From Blautia sp. BIOML-A1 (GTDB lineage Bacteria > Bacillota > Clostridia > Lachnospirales > Lachnospiraceae): a DNA stretch of 56,683 bases. The notes under the pieces are model-generated. The model was not told the DNA's origin, did no database searches, and was given only the letters and a program-made list of their open reading frames with translations. Position numbers and translations under genes: made by a program. Below, piece after piece: positions 37,529 through 46,370 of the stretch. Where the stretch lies: contig NZ_WWVR01000018.1 of NCBI RefSeq assembly GCF_009883055.1, positions 1 through 56,683 on the forward strand, given 5' to 3'. Position 1 is the stretch's first letter. Every line of letters begins with the position of its first letter.

Positions 37529-38251
37529 ATGGCATATGATTTAACCATATTGGAAGAAGGCTGTAAGGAACTGGGAATCACTCTTGATGAGAACCAGAAA
37601 AAACAGTTTACAGATTTTTATGAATATCTTGTAGAAAAAAATAAAGTCATGAACCTGACCGGAATCACAGAATTTCAGGAAGTGCTGATAAAGCACTTCC
37701 TGGACAGTCTTGCCTGCGTGAAGGCTGTAGACATGAGCCGGATAAAAAGAATCATGGATATTGGAACTGGTGCAGGATTCCCTGGTGTTCCTCTCAAAAT
37801 CGCATTTCCACATCTGGAGGCCTGCCTTCTGGATTCTCTCAAAAAAAGAGTCAACTTTCTCGAAGAAACTTTTCAGATGCTGAAGCTGGAAAATATTACA
37901 GCAATTCACGGCAGAGCCGAAGAATATGCGAAGAACAAACAGTACAGAGAGACATATGATCTCTGTGTGTCCCGTGCGGTTTCAAATCTGGCAACTCTGT
38001 CAGAATATTGCCTTCCGTATGTAAAGACAGGCGGTTATTTTATTTCCTATAAATCAGGCACTGTACAGGAAGAAGTAGAACAGGCACAGAAAGCAGTCAA
38101 AATCCTCGGAGGAAAGATTCAGGATGTTGTGTATTTCCAGCTTCCTGATTCAGAAATCCAGCGTTCTCTTGTGGTAATAGAGAAGATCAAAGCAACACCA
38201 GGTCGTTATCCGCGCAAAGCAGGGACTCCGCTGAAAGAACCCCTGTCATAA
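37529..38251 (+). CDS. rsmG: 16S rRNA (guanine-527 N7)-methyltransferase
   Basis: RsmG (GidB) methylates G527 in the 530 loop; its loss gives low-level streptomycin resistance. The 240 residues show the SAM-binding MDIGTGAGFPGVPLKI and LLDSLKKRVNFL, then CVSRAV. AAGGAG precedes the ATG. In most Firmicutes the next genes are parA and parB; here 13.7 kb of other genes intervene. Confidence 0.97.
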   Translation: MAYDLTILEEGCKELGITLDENQKKQFTDFYEYLVEKNKVMNLTGITEFQEVLIKHFLDSLACVKAVDMSRIKRIMDIGTGAGFPGVPLKIAFPHLEACLLDSLKKRVNFLEETFQMLKLENITAIHGRAEEYAKNKQYRETYDLCVSRAVSNLATLSEYCLPYVKTGGYFISYKSGTVQEEVEQAQKAVKILGGKIQDVVYFQLPDSEIQRSLVVIEKIKATPGRYPRKAGTPLKEPLS

Positions 38252-38371
38252 TTTATCGCAATTTATCGCAGCTATTTTCACAAAATCATCACACATTTAT
38301 CCTATTTTTATCACAACTTTCTCATAGAATATTCCAAGGAACGGACATAAGAATCGTTCCTCAGATAAAAG

Positions 38372-38419
38372 ATGTTTCCGGGTACCCCCTATCTCTGTTT
38401 CACCCGGAAACATTTTCTG
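38372..38419 (+). terminator. Terminator after rsmG
   Basis: A perfect 12-bp stem ATGTTTCCGGGT / ACCCGGAAACAT followed by TTTTCT. The preceding 120 bp hold a smaller hairpin (GGAACG/CGTTCC) and nothing else that I can identify. Confidence 0.88.
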
Positions 38420-38445
38420 TTTATGATGAAAAGGAGGAGAATTTT

Positions 38446-39420
38446 GTGATTGAAGTAAACAATCTGGTCAAACGCTATGGAGACCATACGGCAGTCGACC
38501 ACCTTTCTTTTAAGATAGAGAAGGGAAAAATCTACGGCTTTCTCGGGCCGAACGGAGCCGGTAAATCAACGACTATGAATATGATCACCGGTTATATAGC
38601 ATCTACGGAAGGAACAGTGACCATCGATGGTCATGATATACTGGAAGAGCCGGAACAGGCAAAGAAGTGTATTGGTTATCTGCCGGAAATGCCACCTCTT
38701 TATTTCGATATGACAGTGCTGGAATATATGAATTTCGTCGCTGATCTCAAAAAAATTCCAAAAGACAAAAAGAAATCCATGGTTGAAGAAGTCATGGAAA
38801 TGGTCAAAATTTCAGATATGAGAAATCGTCTGATCAAAAATCTGTCCAAAGGTTACAGACAGAGAGTAGGACTTGCACAGGCAATCCTTGGATATCCGGA
38901 AGTCATCATTCTTGATGAACCGACAGTAGGACTTGATCCGAAACAGATCATAGAAATCCGTGATCTGATCAAAAGCCTCAAGAAGAAACATACAGTCATC
39001 CTGAGTTCGCATATTCTTTCAGAAGTAAGTGCGGTCTGCGATTACGTGCTGATTATTTCTCACGGCAGGCTGGTTGCAAGTGATACACCGGACAACCTTG
39101 GAAAACTTGCACAGGGTTCCAACAATCTTTCACTTCTTGTAAGAGGAGACCGGGACAAAATCCGTATTCTTCTTGGAGAAATTCCGGGAGTTAAAGAAAT
39201 TTCCATTACTGCCGACAAGGATCAGGATGGCTGGGCAGTGAAACTCTCCACAGAAGAAAATACAGATATCCGTGAAGATGTTTTCTTTAAGATGGCAGAG
39301 AACCATTATCCAATTCTGGAAATGCAGTCCAGAAAAGTATCACTGGAAGAGATTTTCCTGGAGCTGACCGAAGATACGAAGAAGCCTGAGGCTACAGAGA
39401 AAGAGGGGGAAGATAAATGA
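38446..39420 (+). CDS. ABC transporter ATP-binding protein, GldA type
   Basis: The 324-residue ATPase has Walker A GPNGAGKST (34-42), the signature LSKGYRQRVGLAQAIL, Walker B VIILDEPTVGLD and the switch histidine in LSSHILSE. A C-terminal extension of about 100 residues, rich in Lys and Glu, follows. The start is GTG with AAGGAGG upstream. It overlaps the permease gene by 4 nt. The set ATPase - permease - GldG-like - DUF4340 forms one operon and occurs in many non-gliding bacteria, where the transported substance is unknown. Confidence 0.9.
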   Translation: MIEVNNLVKRYGDHTAVDHLSFKIEKGKIYGFLGPNGAGKSTTMNMITGYIASTEGTVTIDGHDILEEPEQAKKCIGYLPEMPPLYFDMTVLEYMNFVADLKKIPKDKKKSMVEEVMEMVKISDMRNRLIKNLSKGYRQRVGLAQAILGYPEVIILDEPTVGLDPKQIIEIRDLIKSLKKKHTVILSSHILSEVSAVCDYVLIISHGRLVASDTPDNLGKLAQGSNNLSLLVRGDRDKIRILLGEIPGVKEISITADKDQDGWAVKLSTEENTDIREDVFFKMAENHYPILEMQSRKVSLEEIFLELTEDTKKPEATEKEGEDK

Positions 39421-40280
39421 CAGCAGTATATAAGAGAGAACTGAGAAGTTATCTCACATCTATGGTAGGATATTTATTTATCTTTTTTATCCTGCTTCTT
39501 ACAGGTATTTATTTTTCAGCATATCAGTTAGGGGCAGCATATCCCAAATTTGAATATACACTGAGTGCACTGACCTTTGTATTTCTGATCAGTGTTCCGA
39601 TCCTGACAATGAGAGTTCTGGCAGAAGAAAGGAAACAGAAAACAGATCAGCTGCTTCTGACAGCGCCGGTTTCCGTTGGACAGATTGTTTTTGGCAAATA
39701 TCTTGCACTGGTAACAATCTTTGCGATTCCGATGCTTATTATGTGTTTTTACCCACTGTTGATGTCAAAATTCGGAACTGTATCTTTTGCAGGAGCATAC
39801 ACAGGTATTCTGGGATTTTTCCTTCTGGGCTGTGCAAACCTTGCACTTGGTGTGTTTGTATCTTCTCTGACTGAGAGCCAGGTAATTGCGGCAGTTCTTA
39901 CCTTTGTATTTTTGTTTGCATTTTATATGATGAATGGAATCTCCTCATTCTTTTCAGAGGGAGCATTGTCTACGTGTATTACATTTGGACTTCTGATTTT
40001 TGCAGCAGCACTTATCATATACACAATGATCAAGAACCTTCTGATTTCCGCAGTTGTGTGTGTGGTCGGAGAGATCATTCTTGCAGTTGTGTATATCGTA
40101 AATTCTTCCTTTTTCTCGGGAGGAATTCAGAAGGTACTGAATATTGTCAATCTTAGCAGCCATTTTGATAATTTTGCCAATTCAATCTTTGACATAAAGG
40201 GAATTTTATATTTCCTGTCTGTGATCGCAGTTTGTCTTTTCCTGACTGTACAGTCTGTTGCGAAAAGACGTTGGAATTAA
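39417..40280 (+). CDS. ABC-2 permease, GldF type
   Basis: The 287 residues are mostly hydrophobic, with six or seven membrane helices (about 15-38, 55-70, 95-120, 128-150, 158-180, 190-210, 260-280). They open with MTAVYKRELRSYLTSMVGYLF, typical of the GldF branch of ABC-2 permeases. RKQKTDQLLLTAPVSVGQIVFGKYLA is the coupling region. It is translationally coupled to the ATPase gene before it and lies 12 bp before the GldG-like gene. Confidence 0.88.
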   Translation: MTAVYKRELRSYLTSMVGYLFIFFILLLTGIYFSAYQLGAAYPKFEYTLSALTFVFLISVPILTMRVLAEERKQKTDQLLLTAPVSVGQIVFGKYLALVTIFAIPMLIMCFYPLLMSKFGTVSFAGAYTGILGFFLLGCANLALGVFVSSLTESQVIAAVLTFVFLFAFYMMNGISSFFSEGALSTCITFGLLIFAAALIIYTMIKNLLISAVVCVVGEIILAVVYIVNSSFFSGGIQKVLNIVNLSSHFDNFANSIFDIKGILYFLSVIAVCLFLTVQSVAKRRWN

Positions 40281-40292
40281 GGAGGCTGGAAG

Positions 40293-41789
40293 ATGAAACT
40301 GAAGGAAAAGTTTAACAAAAAAGACGGGCAGAACAAGAAAGAAAAGAAGCCGTTAAAACAGAGGATCCGAGAATCCACGAATGGAAAATATCTCAGAAAC
40401 GGTTCCTACAGCGTTATGATCAGTGCGATTTTTATTGTGATCGTGATCGTGATCAACATGATCGTAGGATCTCTGCCATCCAAATACACAGAATTTGATG
40501 TAAGTTCACAGAAGCTGTACAGCATCGGTGATGAGACGAAATCATACCTTAAGAAACTGGATAAGGACATCACGATCTATCAGGTTGTCCAGAGTGGTTC
40601 CGAGGACGAAACCTTAAAGAAGCTTCTGGAGAAATATGCAGAGGAATCTTCACACATCAAGGTTGAGACCAAAGACCCGGTTGTAAATCCGAAGTTTACA
40701 TCTCAGTATACGAATGATGAAGTGTCCGCAAACAGTCTGATCGTTGTATGTGGTGACAGAAGCAAGGTAGTATCTTACGACACTATTTATCAGTCTTCCA
40801 TGGACTATAATACCTACAGCTATACAACAACAGGATTTGACGGTGAAGGACAGATTGACAGTGCGATCTCCTATGTAACCTCCGAAAACCTTCCGATCCT
40901 GTATACGCTTGACGGACACGGTGAGAAAGAACTTGATTCTACATTAAAAGAAGATATCGAGAAGGCAAACATCGATATTCAGTCGCTGAACCTTCTGACA
41001 GAAGAGAAAGTACCGGAGGATGCGGCCTGCCTTCTGATCAATGCTCCGACAAGCGATATTTCCGAAACAGAAAAAGATGCGGTCATTGAGTATCTGGAGA
41101 ATGGCGGAAAGGCAATGATCTTCTCTGATTATACAGAAGAAGGCATGACAAACTTTGATGCCATACTTGCAAATTGCGGAGTACAGAGAACAGAGGGAGT
41201 CGTGGTAGAGGGCGATTCACAGCATTATGCACAGATGCCATATTACCTGGTTCCTACAGTCAACAGTACAGATGCGATTACAGATTTTGCTTCCAAGGGA
41301 TATTATGTGCTGATGCCTACAGCACAGGGTATCCAGAAAACAGATGATGTGAGAGATACGGTAACGATAGAGAGCCTTCTTACTACATCAGACAGTGCAT
41401 ATTCCAAGGTAGATGTAAACAGTGGAAGCATTGAAAAAACAGATGATGATATCGAGGGACCATTTGATCTTGGTGTAAGCATCACAGAAACTCTGGATAA
41501 TGATAAAGAAACACAGATTGTTTATTATTCTTCTTCCAGCCTGATGGACAGCCAGATCAATCAGATGGTATCCGGTGGAAATGAGCAGATGATCATGGAA
41601 TCCTTAAGCTGGATGTGCAGTTCCGATGAGACTTCTACGATCTCTGTTCCGGCAAAGGATCTCCAGGTTTCCTATCTGACCCTTACAGCATATGATACAA
41701 GCTTCTGGAAGATTGTTATCATGGGACTGATCCCACTTGCATTCCTGGTAATTGGCTTTGGAGTATGGCTGAAAAGGAGAAAGGCATAA
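40293..41789 (+). CDS. GldG-like membrane protein of ABC exporter
   Basis: A 498-residue protein with one N-terminal membrane helix (about 40-60) after a Lys-rich cytoplasmic tail and one C-terminal helix (about 472-490). The large region between lies outside the membrane. The sequence after the first helix, EFDVSSQKLYSIGDETKSYLKKLDKDI, is the typical GldG opening; the rest is the ABC-auxiliary (sugar-related) domain. It ends TAATG with the DUF4340 gene, sharing one base. Confidence 0.87.
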   Translation: MKLKEKFNKKDGQNKKEKKPLKQRIRESTNGKYLRNGSYSVMISAIFIVIVIVINMIVGSLPSKYTEFDVSSQKLYSIGDETKSYLKKLDKDITIYQVVQSGSEDETLKKLLEKYAEESSHIKVETKDPVVNPKFTSQYTNDEVSANSLIVVCGDRSKVVSYDTIYQSSMDYNTYSYTTTGFDGEGQIDSAISYVTSENLPILYTLDGHGEKELDSTLKEDIEKANIDIQSLNLLTEEKVPEDAACLLINAPTSDISETEKDAVIEYLENGGKAMIFSDYTEEGMTNFDAILANCGVQRTEGVVVEGDSQHYAQMPYYLVPTVNSTDAITDFASKGYYVLMPTAQGIQKTDDVRDTVTIESLLTTSDSAYSKVDVNSGSIEKTDDDIEGPFDLGVSITETLDNDKETQIVYYSSSSLMDSQINQMVSGGNEQMIMESLSWMCSSDETSTISVPAKDLQVSYLTLTAYDTSFWKIVIMGLIPLAFLVIGFGVWLKRRKA

Positions 41790-43339
41790 TGAAGAAAAAA
41801 ACAGTAAAACTTGTCTCTGCCGTGGTTGTACTTGGTGTGGTATCCGGTGCTTATGTGGGAGTGAATTCCTATGTTTCCTCTCAGGAGAAAAAAGAATCCG
41901 AGGCAGAGGATACAAGTGTTGAACTGACCAGTCTGGATACGGATAACATAACTTCCGTTGCATTTACAGCGGGACAGGATAAGGTGGAATTTGACAAAAA
42001 AGACGACACCTGGTCAGAAAAAGGGGATGCTGATTTTCCGGTAGATCAGGATACGTTAAACACTGCAGTGGGAGGGGTTGCATCCCTCTCTGCTGCACAG
42101 GAAATCTCAGATGTAGAAGATTTAAGTGAATATGATCTGGATTCTCCGCAGAATGAGATTACACTTACGACAGACGATGGAGATACCGTACTTCAAATAG
42201 GTATGGAAAACGAATCTACCAGCCAGTATTATGTCAGGAAAAGCGATGACGATAAGAAGGTATATCTGGTAGACAGTTCCGCAGTAGGGCCGTTCATGGG
42301 AACTCTGTATGACTTTGCAGAGAGCGGAACATTCCCATCTGTAACTTCCTCAACGATCACAGAGGTTAAAGTTGATAAAGAAGATGGCTATGAACTGACC
42401 CAGGATCCGGATAATCTCTTCTGGAATGTGTCAGACGGAAAGACATCCGAAAAAGCAGATACCGATAAGGCCGGAACGGTGACATCAGCAATCGGTTCAC
42501 TGGCATATGACAGCTTTGTGGATTATAACTGCACAGATGATTCCAAATATGGATTTGATGATCCGTATGCAGTGATCACAGCGAAATATACGGAAGAAGA
42601 AACCGTAGAAGATGATTCTGAAGATACATCAGAAACTACAAATGAAACCAATACAGATTCCGAAGATGAAAGCTCAGCAGACAGCGATGCAAAGAAAGAT
42701 TCTTCTGACACAGAGGATGATTCCGAGGAAGCAGAGACTAAGACTGTTGAGAAAGAAATCACCATCTGTGTGGGTAATGAGACTGGAAGTGACCGTTACG
42801 TAAAAGTAGATGACAGCAAAGAAGTATACACGATCACAGAAGATTCCCTGACAGATATCCTGGACAGCACAGCCTCTGATTTTTACAGTTTATCTGTGAA
42901 TTATCTTTCTGTAAACAATCTGGATTCCCTGGAAATAAAAACTCCGGACGGTGATCATAAAGTAACAGTAACAAGAGAAACGACCAAAGACAGCGATGAT
43001 GAAGATGCAGAGGAAACCACAACCGTTACCTATAAACTGGATGACGCAGATCTGGATGAAACAACATTTACGACCTTCTACAATAAACTCATCAATATGA
43101 CTGCCCAGCAGCGTCTTACCGAAGACTATACTCCGGAAGATGATCCTGCATATACCTTCGTATTTAAAGATACAGACGATAATGAAATAACCGCAGAATA
43201 CTACGAATACGATACCAACTTCTATGCAGCAGTTGTCGGAGATAAGGTCTATCTGGTAAATAAAATGAATGTCCGTGATATGGATGAGGCATATCAGGAT
43301 GTGATGGGAAAAGATAAAGAAACAGCCTCAGAAGAATAA
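41789..43339 (+). CDS. DUF4340 membrane-anchored protein
   Basis: The 516 residues counted from ATG 41789 have AAGGAG nine bases upstream. An N-terminal anchor or signal helix (about 4-25) is followed by DUF4340-type repeats, for example VAFTAGQDKVEFDKKDDTWSEKGDADFPVDQDTL. The middle (about 270-325) is a Ser/Thr/Asp/Glu-rich insert. DUF4340 proteins accompany GldG-like proteins in this transporter type, outside the membrane. The protein is strongly acidic overall. The last codon region is touched by an 18-bp MITE-family relic. Confidence 0.85.
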   Translation: MKKKTVKLVSAVVVLGVVSGAYVGVNSYVSSQEKKESEAEDTSVELTSLDTDNITSVAFTAGQDKVEFDKKDDTWSEKGDADFPVDQDTLNTAVGGVASLSAAQEISDVEDLSEYDLDSPQNEITLTTDDGDTVLQIGMENESTSQYYVRKSDDDKKVYLVDSSAVGPFMGTLYDFAESGTFPSVTSSTITEVKVDKEDGYELTQDPDNLFWNVSDGKTSEKADTDKAGTVTSAIGSLAYDSFVDYNCTDDSKYGFDDPYAVITAKYTEEETVEDDSEDTSETTNETNTDSEDESSADSDAKKDSSDTEDDSEEAETKTVEKEITICVGNETGSDRYVKVDDSKEVYTITEDSLTDILDSTASDFYSLSVNYLSVNNLDSLEIKTPDGDHKVTVTRETTKDSDDEDAEETTTVTYKLDDADLDETTFTTFYNKLINMTAQQRLTEDYTPEDDPAYTFVFKDTDDNEITAEYYEYDTNFYAAVVGDKVYLVNKMNVRDMDEAYQDVMGKDKETASEE

Positions 43340-43367
43340 AAGGAACTGTTCACAGTAACGAATAAAA
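43334..43367. mobile_element. 18-bp MITE-family relic with perfect 8-bp duplication
   Basis: GGAACTGTTCACAGTAAC (43342-43359) is little more than the two terminal repeats fused. It is flanked directly by GAATAAAA on both sides (43334-43341 and 43360-43367). The left copy contains the DUF4340 stop codon. Confidence 0.75.
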
Positions 43368-43408
43368 ACCAGCCCGGATCGATAGCAATTTATCGATCCG
43401 GGCTGGTT
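43367..43408. terminator. Bidirectional terminator
   Basis: A perfect 18-bp stem, AACCAGCCCGGATCGATA and its complement around GCAATT, bordered by A- and T-runs. It separates the convergent DUF4340 and secreted-protein genes. Confidence 0.95.
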
Positions 43409-43420
43409 TTGCGTGGGTGC

Positions 43421-44101
43421 TTAATAAACTTTACTAAAGGACCATTTACTGAAAGGACCATATACTTTCTTTTTGCCTACCAGTTTGTAGGCTCTTATTC
43501 TCATTCCGATTTTATCAAAAGAAGAAAAACTTTCACCAAATTTTGTCTGCTTTGTAAATTTTGAATAGGTAAGGACATTTCCATATTCATATCCGCGAAT
43601 CTGCACCTGATATCCGTGAGCTCCTCTGATTTTGTTCCAGGTGGTTCCGTAAGTTACTCCATTCGCTCCGGTGGCACTGAGATTTTTCCAGAAACGTACG
43701 CCTGTCTGAACTGGTGCCTTTAGACCATTGTTGGAAACTGCTCTTCTGACACAGTTAAGGCAATTGCTGGCTTTGCTGTAAATCCGTTTTTTACCATACT
43801 GACGAAAAGCCTTCACAGAATAGGTATAGCGGGCACCTGCTTTGGCTTTTTTGTCCCGGTAAGCGAGACTTTTGTTTCCCTTTACACCGGCAATATATTT
43901 ATTGTTTCGATAGATTACATAGCCAGAAGCATTTGAAATCCGTGTCCAGTTGAGAGATATTCCGCTGCTGGTATTTTGGGCACTCTTTAACCGGGGAGCA
44001 GAAACCCTGACTGCAGCCTGTGAAGTGACCGGAATACAAAGAACCATCATACAGACTGCAATAAGAACTGCAAATAATTTTCTGGAAAATTTCTTTTTCA
44101 T
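43421..44101 (-). CDS. Secreted protein with fibronectin-III-like repeats
   Basis: The 226 residues start at ATG 44101, chosen because AAGGAGG precedes it by ten bases; an upstream in-frame ATG lacks a site. A signal peptide runs to about residue 29 (LFAVLIAVCMMVLCIPVTSQA). The mature part has two Fn3-like modules: SAPRLKSAQNTSSGISLNWTRISNASGYVIYR, and VTYGTTWNKIRGAHGYQVQIRG. It is very basic and contains no cell-wall anchor motif. Such proteins are common surface or secreted products of gut Firmicutes; the target is unknown. Confidence 0.8.
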   Translation of the reverse strand: MKKKFSRKLFAVLIAVCMMVLCIPVTSQAAVRVSAPRLKSAQNTSSGISLNWTRISNASGYVIYRNNKYIAGVKGNKSLAYRDKKAKAGARYTYSVKAFRQYGKKRIYSKASNCLNCVRRAVSNNGLKAPVQTGVRFWKNLSATGANGVTYGTTWNKIRGAHGYQVQIRGYEYGNVLTYSKFTKQTKFGESFSSFDKIGMRIRAYKLVGKKKVYGPFSKWSFSKVY

Positions 44102-44245
44102 AGATTTTATTCCTCCTTGATATTGATAACTGTATTGTATCTTTTTTTTCATGATTATACAATAGAGAATATTGTGTTTACTGGTAGCATAAAAGCGTGT
44201 GCAGTGATAAAATAAACTTGAGTCTACATAAGAAAGGAACAGGAA

Positions 44246-45271
44246 ATGTTATATTTTATAAATGATTATTCAGAGGGTGCCCACGAAAAAGTTCTTCAGC
44301 ACCTGATTGACACCAATATGGAGCAGCTTGCCGGTTATGGCATGGATCACTACTGCGAGTCAGCCAAGGAGAAGATTAAGAAGGCCTGCGGCTGTGAGGA
44401 CGCAGAAGTCTTTCTGCTGACAGGAGGAACACAGACCAATCAGATTGTCATTGACACACTTCTGCAGCCATATGAGGGCGTTGTAGCGGCTCAGACAGGA
44501 CATGTCAGTACACATGAGGCCGGTGCAATCGAATTTACCGGACATAAAGTTCTGGAGCTTCCACAGAAGGATGGCAAGATCTGTGCAGCAGATCTTCAGA
44601 AACTGGCAGAGAGATTTTATGGAGATGAGAATCACGAGCATATGGTTTTCCCGGGGATGGTCTATATTTCTCATCCGACAGAGTATGGAACTCTGTATTC
44701 CAGAAAAGAACTGGAAGAGTTGTCAGCCGTATGCAGAGAATACAAAATGCCCCTGTACCTTGACGGTGCAAGACTGATCTATGGAATTGCCGCGGCAGAA
44801 ACAGATGTGACATTACAGGATATTGCAGAACTCTGCGATGTATTTTATATTGGTGGGACCAAGGCAGGCGCACTCTGCGGTGAGGCAGTTGTATTCACGG
44901 GAGACAGCATGCCGAAGCATTTTCTTACAAGAGTAAAGCAGCATGGAGCACTGCTTGCCAAAGGAAGGCTTGTGGGAGTGCAGTTTGATGCACTTTTTAC
45001 CGATGAGCTTTATAAAGAAATCGGCAGAAACGCGATCGAAACGGCAGCAGTTCTGAAAAAAGGTCTACAGGAAAAAGGATATAGATTTCTTTTGGAGTCT
45101 CCAACAAATCAGCAGTTTATTATCCTTGAGGATACACGGTTGGAGGAACTTCGAAAGGATGTGCAGTTCAGCTTCTGGGAAAAAACAGATGCTTCTCATA
45201 CAGCAGTCAGATTTGCCACAAGCTGGGCAACCAGAATGGAAGATGTACAGAAACTTCTTTGTCTGTTATAG
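44246..45271 (+). CDS. ltaE: Low-specificity L-threonine aldolase family
   Basis: A PLP-dependent fold I enzyme of the beta-eliminating lyase family, which splits threonine or allo-threonine to glycine and acetaldehyde. The 341 residues show the opening FINDYSEGAH, the PLP-region LLTGGTQTNQ, LDGARL and the PLP lysine K206 in YIGGTKAGAL. The length is normal. It is a separate gene with its own ribosome site (GAAAGGAACAGG). The exact stereospecificity cannot be read. Confidence 0.88.
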   Translation: MLYFINDYSEGAHEKVLQHLIDTNMEQLAGYGMDHYCESAKEKIKKACGCEDAEVFLLTGGTQTNQIVIDTLLQPYEGVVAAQTGHVSTHEAGAIEFTGHKVLELPQKDGKICAADLQKLAERFYGDENHEHMVFPGMVYISHPTEYGTLYSRKELEELSAVCREYKMPLYLDGARLIYGIAAAETDVTLQDIAELCDVFYIGGTKAGALCGEAVVFTGDSMPKHFLTRVKQHGALLAKGRLVGVQFDALFTDELYKEIGRNAIETAAVLKKGLQEKGYRFLLESPTNQQFIILEDTRLEELRKDVQFSFWEKTDASHTAVRFATSWATRMEDVQKLLCLL

Positions 45272-45272
45272 A

Positions 45273-45301
45273 TTGTAAAACCTTTTTGTTTGTCGTATAA
45301 T
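45273..45301 (+). promoter_or_regulatory. Promoter of the alpha/beta hydrolase gene
   Basis: TTGTAA (45273-45278), 17-bp spacer, TATAAT (45296-45301), two bases after the threonine aldolase stop. Confidence 0.78.
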
Positions 45302-45334
45302 AAGGCTACTCAGACATGAAAAGGGAGGTAAAAC

Positions 45335-46288
45335 ATGAATAGACACGGTAAACGACTGATAACTCTCGCAGCACTGGCAACAACGACAACAGCTATCATC
45401 CACATTGCAAACAAAGTGGTTGCGGCATCAGCAGGTCTGAAGGAAATGCTTGATACAAATGGCAAAAATTATTACCATTGGCGTTTTGGTGATATCTATT
45501 ATACAAGAAAAGGCAAAGGAAGCCCGATCCTTCTGATCCATGATATGCTTCCAGGCGGTTCCGGATATGAATGGAGCAGGATAGAGGATGATCTTGCATT
45601 GGAGCATACCGTGTATAATATAGACCTTCCAGGATGTGGACGTTCCGAGAAACCAGGTATGACTTACACAAATTATGTATATGTTCAGAGCATCTGCGAT
45701 TTCATCAAAAATGTGATCGGAGAGAAAACCGATGTGATCGTCAGCGGTTATTCAGGATCCTTTGTTATTATGGCATGCCGCAATGAAGAAAAACTGTTCA
45801 ACAAGATCATGATGATCAATCCGGTCAGTCCGGGAGTCCTGAAACAGATGCCGACAAAGAAAGATAAAATTTTCCGCAAGTGTCTGGAAGTTCCGGTATT
45901 TGGTACTCTGGTTTACCATATGGTTGTGTCCAGAGCCGCGATCAATAACGAGTTTATTGAGAACTTTGCCTTTGATCCATTCCACCCGCTTCGCGATCTT
46001 CAGGACGCTTATTATGAGGCTGCCCACAAAGGCGGATGTTATGCAAAGAATGTATATGCAAACAAAATATCAAAATACATGGATATCGATATCACCCGTG
46101 CACTGAAAGAGATTGATAACAGTCTTTATATTGTAGAGGGTGAAGCAGAGAACAATGGAGAAGCGACAGTAGAAGCTTATCAGAATATTAACCCGTCTGT
46201 GGAAACAGTTACTCTTAACGAAACAAAACATTTTCCACAGGTAGAGGATCCGGAACATTTTCTGGAACAGGTTGGAATTTTCTTTTAA
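45335..46288 (+). CDS. Alpha/beta hydrolase, probably membrane-anchored
   Basis: The 317 residues have an N-terminal hydrophobic segment (7-27) that could be an anchor or uncleaved signal. The alpha/beta-hydrolase fold follows: oxyanion strand PILLIHDMLPGG, NIDLPGCGRSEKP, and nucleophile S140 in VSGYSGS. The histidine near the end (TKHFPQVEDPEHF) would complete the triad. The substrate is not recognisable. It has its own promoter and terminator and so is a single-gene unit. Confidence 0.85.
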   Translation: MNRHGKRLITLAALATTTTAIIHIANKVVAASAGLKEMLDTNGKNYYHWRFGDIYYTRKGKGSPILLIHDMLPGGSGYEWSRIEDDLALEHTVYNIDLPGCGRSEKPGMTYTNYVYVQSICDFIKNVIGEKTDVIVSGYSGSFVIMACRNEEKLFNKIMMINPVSPGVLKQMPTKKDKIFRKCLEVPVFGTLVYHMVVSRAAINNEFIENFAFDPFHPLRDLQDAYYEAAHKGGCYAKNVYANKISKYMDIDITRALKEIDNSLYIVEGEAENNGEATVEAYQNINPSVETVTLNETKHFPQVEDPEHFLEQVGIFF

Positions 46289-46293
46289 TGCAC

Positions 46294-46350
46294 AAGCCCT
46301 GTAGCTGACTGAACAGTTGATAAACAAGTTCAGCCGGCCACGGGGCTTTC
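46294..46350. terminator. Terminator between convergent hydrolase and ABC genes
   Basis: An outer stem AAGCCCTG/CGGGGCTT and an inner CTGAAC/GTTCAG, then TTCTTTC on the plus strand; the minus strand is less T-rich. Confidence 0.75.
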
Positions 46351-46370
46351 TTTCAATTGAGGAGAAAATA

